Below, piece after piece: positions 1-6,315 of a DNA stretch of 20,377 nt (position 1 is the stretch's first letter; each line of letters starts with the position of its first letter). The notes under the pieces are model-generated. The model saw nothing but the letters and a program-made list of their open reading frames with translations, was not told the origin of the DNA and did not search any database. Source of the stretch: a virus; the IMG/VR virus record IMGVR_UViG_3300031565_005284, positions 1 through 20,377 of that record; one strand, written 5' to 3'. A program made the position numbers and the translations under genes.

Positions 1-2
1 TG

Positions 3-347
3 ATGGCGACGCTGAACAATCACCCCGAGGCCAGCTACGCTTACGGCGCCTATGAACTCGACAATGGGATCCACTGCGATCAGCGGTTCGACGAAAAGAA
101 GTTGCGTCGCGGTAACTTCATTTCCACGATGGCCCTGATTCGCACCGATGACTTTCCCGGTTTCGATGAGGAGATCCAGCGGCTTCAGGATTGGGACCTC
201 TGGTTGACCATGCTCGAGCAGGGTAATACCGGCGCTTACTGTGGGCGCCTTACCTTCCGAACCGTGAAGCGCGCCGGCATCACATTTGGGCCGGGGATCA
301 GTTGGCGAGAGGCGGAACGCGCCGTCAAGGTCAAGCACGGATTATGA
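3..347 (+). CDS. Glycosyltransferase family 2, C-terminal part (5' truncated by window edge)
   Basis: This is the C-terminal portion of a GT2-type glycosyltransferase, which would transfer a sugar from an activated nucleotide donor to a glycan or protein acceptor. The visible part has the pattern seen after the donor site in GT2 enzymes: SYAYGAYEL, then RRGNFISTMALIRT, then GFDEEIQRLQDWDLWLTML, where the DWDLW segment carries the usual acidic residues before the acceptor region. The Rossmann-like N-terminal half with the first Asp motif is absent, so the ATG at position 3 is an internal Met and the gene starts upstream of the window. Its TGA overlaps the ATG of the next gene (ATGA), indicating translational coupling inside a glycosyltransferase operon. 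Confidence 0.8.
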   Translation: MATLNNHPEASYAYGAYELDNGIHCDQRFDEKKLRRGNFISTMALIRTDDFPGFDEEIQRLQDWDLWLTMLEQGNTGAYCGRLTFRTVKRAGITFGPGISWREAERAVKVKHGL

Positions 348-1042
348 GAATCGCCGTCTATACACTGACTCGCGATCGGCTGGAGTACACAATGGCGGCG
401 TTCGCAAGTCTTCGGGAAAAGGCCGGATTGCCGTTCGATCATTTCGTCGTCGATAACGGCTCGAAAGATGGGAGTTTGGACTGGATCATGGACGTTTCCA
501 AACCCTACTGGTTCCAGAACTTTCCGAACAATGTGGGGATCAGCGCTGGATCGAATCGGGCGCTTGGAGCCATACTTGCTCATGCCAAACCTTACGATTT
601 GATCGTGAAATTCGACAACGACTGTCTGGTAAAGAGCGCGAACATACTCGGTCAGTTTTGTGAGATCTTCGCCGACGTAAAGCGGTTTTCATCGGCTTTT
701 GTACTTTCTCCCCACGTTGAGGGAATCATAAACCAGCCGATTCGATCCCGGTATACGATGCTCGCTGGACGGCGTATCGGCTTGACTGCGATTGTTGGCG
801 GTCTGTTCCATGTCGTATCGCCCGAGATTTACCGGCAGTATCGTTACCCTTTGAACCTTCCCCTTGCCAGGGGCCAGGACGATCATTTCTGCAGGTGGTT
901 TAAGCGGCATGGCGGCGAGGTCGGATACGTCGAAGGGCTCACGGTCGAACACATGGAAGGTACCGATGGACAGGCCCGCCGGTATCCCGAATACTTCAAA
1001 CGGAAATGGCAGGAGGAAAAAACCATTGCGCCGTCTTCGTGA
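344..1042 (+). CDS. Glycosyltransferase family 2 (GT-A fold)
   Basis: A 232-aa GT2-like glycosyltransferase, predicted cytoplasmic. Seen: the N-terminal strand MRIAVYTLTRDR, the nucleotide-binding motif VVDNGSKDGS (Asp at about residue 37), the segment NVGISAGSNRAL typical of the family, a DxD-like metal and donor motif FDNDC at about residues 90-94, and a late acidic motif RGQDDHFCRWF that fits the catalytic-base region. The start at 344 is chosen because it forms an ATGA overlap with the upstream gene; a longer reading from 302 would only add an unsupported leader. Donor and acceptor cannot be read from the sequence. It overlaps the downstream methyltransferase by 17 nt if that gene starts at its TTG codon. 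Confidence 0.85.
   Translation: MRIAVYTLTRDRLEYTMAAFASLREKAGLPFDHFVVDNGSKDGSLDWIMDVSKPYWFQNFPNNVGISAGSNRALGAILAHAKPYDLIVKFDNDCLVKSANILGQFCEIFADVKRFSSAFVLSPHVEGIINQPIRSRYTMLAGRRIGLTAIVGGLFHVVSPEIYRQYRYPLNLPLARGQDDHFCRWFKRHGGEVGYVEGLTVEHMEGTDGQARRYPEYFKRKWQEEKTIAPSS
1011..1016 (+). promoter_or_regulatory. Shine-Dalgarno AGGAGG deciding a TTG start
   Basis: A perfect AGGAGG lies 9 nt before the TTG at 1026. No in-frame ATG occurs near the start of the methyltransferase homology; the next upstream in-frame ATG candidates lie well inside the preceding glycosyltransferase. This makes TTG 1026 the best start for the methyltransferase gene. Confidence 0.75.
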
Positions 1043-1628
1043 ACGAAAGATCGACACACCGGAATTTTACGAGAAGGTGTGGAGCGAAGAGTATAACACT
1101 AGACCTTACTATGATGCGGTTCGCCAACGCGCCCTTGCTCAAAAGGTCGAACCGGGGAACCGAGTTATTGACCTTGGCGCGGGGTGTTTTGGAACCGCGC
1201 AGTTTATCGTCGAGGAGCTTCAAATACCGGATGTGCTGTTGATTGCGGTCGATTACTCTTACACTGCACGGCGCATCGTCTTAAACCGTCTTGCGGGCCA
1301 TCATTGTTTCAACTATGTCTGCCATGCGGCAGAATCCACGCCGCTCCGTGCTTCCTGGTTTGACGTCGTGATTGCCGGCGAGTTGATCGAGCACTATGAA
1401 GATCCGGCTGTGCTGGTCCAGGAAATGGCGCGACTGACCAAACCGGGGGGCTGGATGGTGATTTCAACAGTCAATACCAAGTGCCCGAATGCCATCGCCC
1501 ACTGTGACTATCCGGAGCACGTTTGGGAGTTTGAGCCCGAGGATCTGATCCGGATGTTCGCGCCCTTCGGCAAGCCGTACTACTTTCTGCTCGGCGACTA
1601 CCATATGCTCGAGTGCCAAAGGATCTAA
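1026..1628 (+). CDS. Class I SAM-dependent methyltransferase
   Basis: A 200-aa Rossmann-fold methyltransferase using S-adenosylmethionine. Motif I is visible as VIDLGAGCFG (about residues 46-55), an acidic strand follows (LLIAVDYSY), then the post-II/motif IV region VIAGELIEHYEDP (from about residue 115) and motif VI-like LTKPGGWMVIST (from about residue 138). This matches the Methyltransf_11/23 type of small-molecule and sugar methyltransferases rather than DNA methyltransferases: there is no DPPY or PC motif. Its place among glycosyltransferases suggests O- or N-methylation of a sugar, which is an inference. The start is TTG with a perfect AGGAGG 9 nt upstream; an ATG-initiated reading from 864 would overlap the previous gene by about 180 nt and adds residues without recognisable homology. 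Confidence 0.85.
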   Translation: MRRLRERKIDTPEFYEKVWSEEYNTRPYYDAVRQRALAQKVEPGNRVIDLGAGCFGTAQFIVEELQIPDVLLIAVDYSYTARRIVLNRLAGHHCFNYVCHAAESTPLRASWFDVVIAGELIEHYEDPAVLVQEMARLTKPGGWMVISTVNTKCPNAIAHCDYPEHVWEFEPEDLIRMFAPFGKPYYFLLGDYHMLECQRI

Positions 1629-1674
1629 CGATGCTTCGTCTTGCCCGAAACGACCGCAACCTGATCGGAGTGTT

Positions 1675-2352
1675 ATGCAAGTAATCGTCACGTCTTATTG
1701 CCGTCCGCTGTACTTACGGCAGACGGTAAAATCGCTGCGGCAAGATCCGATCGAGTTGTATATCGTCGATGGCGGCTCCGACCAAGAGACCTGCGATTAC
1801 ATTCGGTCGGTTGCCGATGGTTGCCTCTTCTTCGAGGGCAACCCCGGCGCGGATCACCTGAAGACCGAGGGCATCAAGCAGTTCGTAACCGAGCCCGAGT
1901 TCGTTATCACGTCCGATGACATCGCCTATCCCAAGGGCTACTCGGCGCAGATCCTCGCCAACTACCGGGCGATCAACAAGAATGGCCTGGAGTGGACTTT
2001 TTGCGCTTGTAACCAGTGGAGCATCACGTCGAATCCAGGGCATCGGTTCATCACCGTGAATGGCGTCGAGATCCTGCCGGTTGCAACCTCCCAAGTTCTC
2101 GGCGCGATCATCGACACGGAAATCTGCCGGTCAGTCGGCTACTTTCCGGTCTATGGCAAGAGCGGCCAGGGCGACTGGGCGTTTTCTAAACGACTGCGGG
2201 ATCGGGGGCTGAAAATGGGGTATTGGCGGCAACCGATCGCCGAGCACATTGGGCGAAACAAATGGATCGATTATCCGGAATATTCGGAAGCCTTTGCACA
2301 GGATGAAAAACACTTTCATCCCAAAGCCATCGCCGATAAGGGCATGGGTTGA
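1675..2352 (+). CDS. GT2-like glycosyltransferase
   Basis: A 225-aa protein with a GT-A-type pattern. It begins with the first beta strand MQVIVTSYCRP, followed by the nucleotide motif YIVDGGSD (Asp about residue 32). A metal-binding DxD-like motif is seen in VITSDDIAYP (Asp 81 and 82), and the late segment GQGDWAFSKRLRDRGLKMGYW resembles the acidic catalytic region of GT2 enzymes. It follows the methyltransferase by 46 nt; a GGAG lies 4 nt before the ATG. A 17-codon ORF starting at 1631 overlaps this start and is probably spurious. Donor and acceptor are unknown. Its last 50 nt overlap the downstream deacetylase gene in another frame. Confidence 0.75.
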   Translation: MQVIVTSYCRPLYLRQTVKSLRQDPIELYIVDGGSDQETCDYIRSVADGCLFFEGNPGADHLKTEGIKQFVTEPEFVITSDDIAYPKGYSAQILANYRAINKNGLEWTFCACNQWSITSNPGHRFITVNGVEILPVATSQVLGAIIDTEICRSVGYFPVYGKSGQGDWAFSKRLRDRGLKMGYWRQPIAEHIGRNKWIDYPEYSEAFAQDEKHFHPKAIADKGMG

Positions 2353-2875
2353 CCTCGACGATTTCTGCGAGGGCAATCAGTCCTGGGAACAACTGGAGTG
2401 TATCAAGCGTCAAGTCCCTGGTTTCCGGGTCACGTTGTTTTCGATTTTGGGTCGCTGCTCGCAACGGTTTCTCCAATGGAGCCGGTCCTGGCCTTGGATT
2501 GATCTTGTGCCGCACGGCTGGATGCACCGGGATTGCTACGAGTGCGCCGCATGGACCTACGAGGAGATGATCCGCTATCTCGATCGCATCGAGCCCCTTC
2601 GGTTGACGCGGGGATTCAAGGCTCCCGGTTGGCAGATTTCCGATGCGGCCTATGTCGCCTTACAAGACCGCGGCTATTGGGTCGCCGATCAGGAGTACAA
2701 CGAACACCGCTGGCCGACTGGCTTGAAGGTCTACCTGCTCGATGATCCAAACAAGATTCACGGCCATATCGGACACCTGGGCGGCTTCAACCAAAACGAA
2801 CTGGGCCTCATTACCGATCGCATTGTCGCGCATCGCAACTTTGGTTTCATCAAAGATCTTGTTTCGTCCCCATGA
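2303..2875 (+). CDS. Polysaccharide deacetylase-like protein (NodB/CE4-type)
   Basis: A 190-aa protein with the motif series of NodB-type carbohydrate esterases, which remove acetyl groups from N-acetylated sugars using a divalent metal. Seen: an Asp cluster VDLDDF (Asp 17, 19, 20) near the N-terminus as motif 1; HGWMH (His 71 and His 75), an H-x3-H metal ligand pair, as motif 2; FKAPGW (about 105-110), equivalent to the R-x-P-x-G type motif 3 with Lys in place of Arg; and a His-rich HGHIGH (153-158) in the position of the last motif. At 190 aa it is short, so it may be a minimal or distant member. The ATG at 2303 overlaps the previous gene by 50 nt; an in-frame ATG at 2249 gives a longer but less likely product. 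Acting beside glycosyltransferases, it likely edits an N-acetylhexosamine in the same glycan. Confidence 0.7.
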   Translation: MKNTFIPKPSPIRAWVDLDDFCEGNQSWEQLECIKRQVPGFRVTLFSILGRCSQRFLQWSRSWPWIDLVPHGWMHRDCYECAAWTYEEMIRYLDRIEPLRLTRGFKAPGWQISDAAYVALQDRGYWVADQEYNEHRWPTGLKVYLLDDPNKIHGHIGHLGGFNQNELGLITDRIVAHRNFGFIKDLVSSP

Positions 2876-3762
2876 CTTACGACATCATTATTCCCCATTT
2901 CGGCGCGCCGGAAGTGACGCCGCTGGCGATCAACTGCCTCGAATCGATTCGCGCCTACAGCGCCGAGTACCGGCTGATCTTCGTCGACAACGGGAGCCCC
3001 GCCGAGGAGTGGGAAAAGATCGACCCTTATGTTCGCAGCCATGAGCGCCTGAGCCTGCTCCGCAACACTAAGAACACGGGGTTCATCACGGCAGTCAACG
3101 AAGCGCTGGCGCTTTCCACGGCTCCCTATATCGTGCTGATGAACAACGACACCGAGGCCGTCGCTGGATGGCTTGAGAAGCTCCGTGCTGCTCTCGAGAA
3201 CCGTGTCGGCATGTCAGGGCCGCGGACAACCACGGCGCAAAGCTGGCAGGGCCGCTGGCAGGGCAGAAACGGCATTCAGATCCTTCAGCCCCAGGCGATG
3301 CTAGCTTTCTTTTGCGTGATGATGACGCGCCAAGTCTTCGAGACGATCGGCTATCTGGATCCGGCCTACGGAATGGGATTCGGCGACGATGACGATTACT
3401 GCCGGCGCGCGGTTCAGGGTGGCTTTCAATTGGCGCTGGTTCAGGATCTTGTCATTCCCCACCATCACCGTAGTACCTGGAAGTCATTGTATACAAAGGC
3501 GCAGATCGTCGCAATGCAGAATGGCGCGATGCGGCGCTTTGAAAAATGGGAGGGTTCCGTGAAACACGAACCGCTTCAGGCGCTCGGCGCTTGGCAACAT
3601 CTGGAAGGCGAGCCTTCCTCTCAGTCGCCTTGTTGCAACGTCAAAGTCGTCGGAGCCATTCAGGACAATCATGTACTCCTGGGCCGGTGCGCCCGGTGCA
3701 AGAGTGACATTTACACGCTCAACGTCAAGACCGGGCAGCTTCGCGGGAGGCTCCGGGCCTGA
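2872..3762 (+). CDS. Glycosyltransferase family 2 with C-terminal Cys-rich zinc-ribbon-like tail
   Basis: A 296-aa protein. Residues 1 to about 220 are a clear GT2 domain resembling rhamnosyltransferase-type enzymes: DIIIPHFG strand, FVDNGSP nucleotide motif, NTGFITAVNEAL, the DxD-equivalent MNNDT (Asp about 93), and GFGDDDDYCRRA as the catalytic-base region, followed by HHHRSTWKS. Residues about 250-296 form an extra tail with Cys 254, Cys 255, Cys 273 and Cys 276 (the last two as CARC), spaced like a small zinc ribbon. Such a tail is not a usual part of GT2 enzymes and might bind a partner or the acceptor. The ATG overlaps the preceding TGA as ATGA, and the next gene begins on this gene's stop (TGATG), so the three genes are tightly coupled. 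Confidence 0.85.
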   Translation: MTYDIIIPHFGAPEVTPLAINCLESIRAYSAEYRLIFVDNGSPAEEWEKIDPYVRSHERLSLLRNTKNTGFITAVNEALALSTAPYIVLMNNDTEAVAGWLEKLRAALENRVGMSGPRTTTAQSWQGRWQGRNGIQILQPQAMLAFFCVMMTRQVFETIGYLDPAYGMGFGDDDDYCRRAVQGGFQLALVQDLVIPHHHRSTWKSLYTKAQIVAMQNGAMRRFEKWEGSVKHEPLQALGAWQHLEGEPSSQSPCCNVKVVGAIQDNHVLLGRCARCKSDIYTLNVKTGQLRGRLRA

Positions 3763-4460
3763 TGGTTACGCTGCTTACTCCGACTGGAGGCAGGCCAGAA
3801 GCATTTGCTCTCCTCGAACGTTGGATCGAGCGGCAGACTTACCGGGGCGAACTGCAATGGATCGTGATCGACGACTGCATTCCGCACATGCGGTTGACTC
3901 TCGGCCAGGATCATCTTTATCCGGTTCCGATCTGGCAGCCGGGGCAGAATACCCAGGCACGTAACCTCAAGGCCGCACTGCCCTTCATCAAGGGGGAGTT
4001 CGTCCTGTTCATCGAGGATGATGATTACTATGCGCCGGCCTACATCGAGCAGATGGTCAATCGGTTGAAAGAAGCCCCCTTAGTCGGAGAGCAATGCACG
4101 GTTTTCTACAACGTCCGGTATCGCTCCTACTATGTCCATCCGAATCGATCGAGCGCCAGTCTGTTCCAGATGGGCTTCCGTGTTCAGCCGAATACCGCCG
4201 AACAGGTAGCGAGAGCCCTCGGAACGCCCGGTTACATCGACGCGGAACTTTGTGCCCGGTGTCGCGGCCAATTGCGAATGTTCGCGCGCCATGTTCCGGC
4301 TCTTTCGATTGGGATAAAGGGCCTCCCGGGACGCGAGGGCATCGGGAGCGGCCACGATCCGCACGATCTTTTCAGATCCGATCCGAACTTGTCGATGCTC
4401 CGACTATGGATTGGAGAGGACGCCGATCAATATGTGGCGTTCTATCGGCCACGGAGATAA
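3762..4460 (+). CDS. GT-A/GT2-like glycosyltransferase
   Basis: A 232-aa protein starting on the last base of the previous stop codon (TGATG), with GGGAGG 11 nt upstream. The N-terminal half fits a GT-A glycosyltransferase: VTLLTPTGGRPEAF first strand and loop, WIVIDDC nucleotide motif, ARNLKAALPFIKGEFVLF, and the metal motif IEDDDYY (Asp 86-88). The C-terminal half (about 110-232) is divergent, contains a CARC pair, and ends with GHDPHDLF and an Arg-rich tail. Donor and acceptor are unknown. It is the last enzyme of the glycan cassette before the small zinc-finger gene. Confidence 0.75.
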   Translation: MVTLLTPTGGRPEAFALLERWIERQTYRGELQWIVIDDCIPHMRLTLGQDHLYPVPIWQPGQNTQARNLKAALPFIKGEFVLFIEDDDYYAPAYIEQMVNRLKEAPLVGEQCTVFYNVRYRSYYVHPNRSSASLFQMGFRVQPNTAEQVARALGTPGYIDAELCARCRGQLRMFARHVPALSIGIKGLPGREGIGSGHDPHDLFRSDPNLSMLRLWIGEDADQYVAFYRPRR

Positions 4461-4463
4461 TCA

Positions 4464-4649
4464 ATGGACGAAGACTACAGCACTTACAAATGGAAGGGGC
4501 AAACTCGCTATCGGTGCGAGTTCTGTCAATTCGACAGCTATTTGCCGGAGCTGATCGAAAAGCATGTTCGGGAAATTCACAGGTCGGCGAACAGAAGCAT
4601 CCTGCTCAATGCGACCGGTCAGCCTTTCGAGAATCCATTCGAGCAATAA
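4464..4649 (+). CDS. Small C2H2-type zinc finger protein
   Basis: A 61-aa protein with a single classical C2H2 pattern: Cys 18 and Cys 21, then 12 residues, then His 34 and His 39 (C-x2-C-x12-H-x4-H). Within the finger, Tyr 16, Phe 23 and Leu 30 could supply hydrophobic core positions. A GGAG lies 7 nt before the ATG and the gene starts 3 nt after the glycosyltransferase stop, so it is in the same transcript. Small zinc-finger proteins in phages may bind DNA, RNA or a protein; nothing here decides between these. The CxxC with a following aromatic resembles the Cys-rich tail of the glycosyltransferase at 2872-3762, raising a possible enzyme partner role (inference). Confidence 0.75.
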   Translation: MDEDYSTYKWKGQTRYRCEFCQFDSYLPELIEKHVREIHRSANRSILLNATGQPFENPFEQ

Positions 4650-4653
4650 TCCG

Positions 4654-5058
4654 ATGAGTAACATCATCATCGATCCCCGGCATCGTGCCGACAAACCGGA
4701 AGATGCCAATTGGGGCGCGCCGGCTCAAAAGGCACCGCGTCGTCACGAGGTATCCGCGCCAGCCATCTACACGGCGCGTCTTCTCATGCGGAACTTCGAC
4801 ATCAAGCCGAAGACCGTATCGGGGCGCACGCCGCCGACCATTCCGGTAAGTGAGTACAACATCGCGCTTTTTGTCGATCTCTGCACGATGCTGTTTCGGT
4901 TAACGCCACTGCCTCAGCAGATCGATCACTGGCTGCGAGAGTTGAAGCACAACCGAGCCTCGCAGCAAGACATTCAGAAGTTTCTCGGGGAATTGAAGCT
5001 CGCCTTCGATCGTATCCCGAGTTTTCGCAACTATTCCACTGTCTATGACAGGAGGTAA
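4654..5058 (+). CDS. DUF4214-like hypothetical protein
   Basis: A 134-aa protein lying between the glycan cassette and the tail tube gene. Residues about 1-65 are polar and Pro/Arg-rich without recognisable motifs. Residues about 68-115 (from YNIALFVDLCTMLFR through IDHWLRELKHNRASQQDI) resemble the DUF4214 helical pattern, in which an FV..LY..LLGR helix is followed by a GL.YW...L..G segment and a second helix. That domain is known from S-layer and glycosyltransferase-associated proteins; the match is from memory and approximate. By position (immediately before the tail tube gene) it could instead be a tail terminator or completion protein. The ATG at 4654 is preferred over 4564, which lies inside the zinc-finger gene. 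Confidence 0.5.
   Translation: MSNIIIDPRHRADKPEDANWGAPAQKAPRRHEVSAPAIYTARLLMRNFDIKPKTVSGRTPPTIPVSEYNIALFVDLCTMLFRLTPLPQQIDHWLRELKHNRASQQDIQKFLGELKLAFDRIPSFRNYSTVYDRR
5050..5055 (+). promoter_or_regulatory. Strong Shine-Dalgarno of the tail tube gene
   Basis: A perfect AGGAGG overlaps the end of the upstream gene and sits 8 nt before ATG 5064. A strong site fits a protein needed in hundreds of copies per virion. Confidence 0.7.
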
Positions 5059-5063
5059 TCACA

Positions 5064-5489
5064 ATGGCCATCACCACCGCAAAAGGAACTCTTATCAAAA
5101 TCGGCGACGCGTCCAGTCCCGAACTCTTCGCTCCCATCGGTGAAGTACGCTCCATCGACGGGCCGGGTGCCAGTGCTGTCGTGCAGGATGTTACGACGCA
5201 CGCGACGTCCGGAAACTGGATGAACAAGCTGGCTACGCTGCTCGATCCGGGCAACGTCAGTTTCGCCGTCAATTTCGATAAGGACGATGCGACCCACGCC
5301 TTTGCTACTGGTATGTGGGCCGATTTCATCGCTTTGTTCAAGCGCAACTGGCAGGAGATCTTTCCGAACTCCGCAGGCCAGTTGGCGTTCGCCGGCTATG
5401 TTACCGGCCATCCGTTCGTGGCGCCGGTCGACAACGTGCTCCAGGCAAACATTGAGCTGGCACTGACCGGAGCGATCGAGGCCACGTAA
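5064..5489 (+). CDS. Phage major tail tube protein
   Basis: A 141-aa protein read as the tail tube subunit that polymerises into stacked rings around the tape measure. The evidence is positional and compositional. It lies directly before a tail chaperone pair and the tape measure gene, the canonical order in siphoviruses. It has the length (about 140 aa) and the beta-rich, Ala/Gly/Thr-rich character of lambda V-type tube proteins, and the N-terminal pattern TTAKGTLIKIGD...FAPIGEVRSIDGPG common to phage tube proteins (a short strand, then an 'E-V-x-S-I' loop). It has a perfect AGGAGG ribosome site. No cleavage site or membrane segment is seen. It could also be a major tail protein of another fold, but the role is well supported by context. 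Confidence 0.8.
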   Translation: MAITTAKGTLIKIGDASSPELFAPIGEVRSIDGPGASAVVQDVTTHATSGNWMNKLATLLDPGNVSFAVNFDKDDATHAFATGMWADFIALFKRNWQEIFPNSAGQLAFAGYVTGHPFVAPVDNVLQANIELALTGAIEAT

Positions 5490-5505
5490 GCAGAATAAGG
5501 AGATC

Positions 5506-6048
5506 ATGAGCAAGATCAAGTTGGGCGGGGTGACCCGCCCTCTCTATTTTGACCTGAACACCTACACGGCGTTCGAGGAAAAGACCGGGCAATTCTTTCT
5601 GGAGTCGATCGCACGGCTCCAGCAGGCGGTAAGCGCCGCCGAAGAAACCATCGGCACGCTGTCCAAGGATCCGGCACAGCAGCAAAAACAGCTCATCGAG
5701 AAGAACATGGCCGTCCTGCGACGTGTCAGCTTCAAGGACATTCACGCGCTGCTGTGGGCCGCTCTCCACGAATATGATCCGCGCAATCCTGAAGCGGAAC
5801 CGACCTGGCCGCTCAGCCATGCCGAAGTCGGGCGCATGGTGAACTTCCACAACCTGAGCGAAGTCATCAACATCGTGATGAACGGGATCACCGAGCACTA
5901 CCCGAATCAGGATGAGATGCCCCAGGAGGTTCCGACAGACGGCGACCGCCCTACCGAAAGCCCCTCACCCGCCGCGAGTGGTGGGGAAACGTCTTCGGGC
6001 TTGCCCGATTCCATTTCCGCGTCCCTCGAACTGAGTTCGGACGCCTGA
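5506..6048 (+). CDS. Tail assembly chaperone (gpG-like)
   Basis: A 180-aa protein in the position of lambda gpG between tail tube and tape measure genes. It acts in the cytoplasm and coats the tape measure during tail assembly; it is not part of the virion. Seen: a short N-terminal beta region (KIKLGGVTRPLYFDLNTY), helical central segments with FEEKTGQFF and RVSFKDIHALLWAAL, which resemble tail chaperone families, and a disordered Pro/Ser/Glu-rich C-terminus (about 140-180). That disordered end covers a region where the -1 frame is open and protein-like, as expected where the ribosome shifts to make a G-T fusion. AAGGAG precedes the ATG closely. Confidence 0.75.
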   Translation: MSKIKLGGVTRPLYFDLNTYTAFEEKTGQFFLESIARLQQAVSAAEETIGTLSKDPAQQQKQLIEKNMAVLRRVSFKDIHALLWAALHEYDPRNPEAEPTWPLSHAEVGRMVNFHNLSEVINIVMNGITEHYPNQDEMPQEVPTDGDRPTESPSPAASGGETSSGLPDSISASLELSSDA

Positions 6049-6296
6049 CGCTGCGCGAGTTCTTTATCCTGCTGCGCGAGTTTCGCCTCGAGCAGCGGAT
6101 GTGGAATCTTCGTGTGTGGTATCTGATCCACTTCAGCTACAACACACAGATTCCAGACAAGGACCGGCACAAGCGGCTTCGTCCAGAGCAACTGTTTCCG
6201 GATCTTGCTACCGTTCCTGTGTCCGAAGGGGCCGAGGTCGATCCAGACCTTTCCTACAAGCAGCACTTAATGATGTTTGGCCGCATGAGCGGCTGA
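5916..6296 (+). CDS. Tail assembly chaperone T-domain, -1 frame extension (gpGT-like)
   Basis: After a stop at 5913-5915, the frame one base behind the gpG-like gene is open from 5916 to the TGA at 6294-6296. It has no credible start codon with a ribosome site before ATG 6099. Its product is protein-like across the overlap and beyond the gpG stop, for example RTEFGRLTLREFFILLREF and RMWNLRVWYLIHFSY, so translation of only the ATG 6099 piece (65 aa) would lose the strongest part. This matches lambda-type gpG/gpGT, where a low-frequency -1 shift adds a T domain that recruits the tube protein. The shift would happen within 5916-6048; the exact codon is not determined. Coordinates give the open extension, not an independent gene. 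Confidence 0.65.
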   Translation, partial: DAPGGSDRRRPPYRKPLTRREWWGNVFGLARFHFRVPRTEFGRLTLREFFILLREFRLEQRMWNLRVWYLIHFSYNTQIPDKDRHKRLRPEQLFPDLATVPVSEGAEVDPDLSYKQHLMMFGRMSG

Positions 6297-6315
6297 TCCC
6301 CCAACAAACAAATCC

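Noticed and set aside
1631-1684. A 17-codon ORF between the methyltransferase and the next glycosyltransferase
   Set aside because: It is very short, overlaps the next start, and has no clear ribosome site; chance is the simplest explanation.
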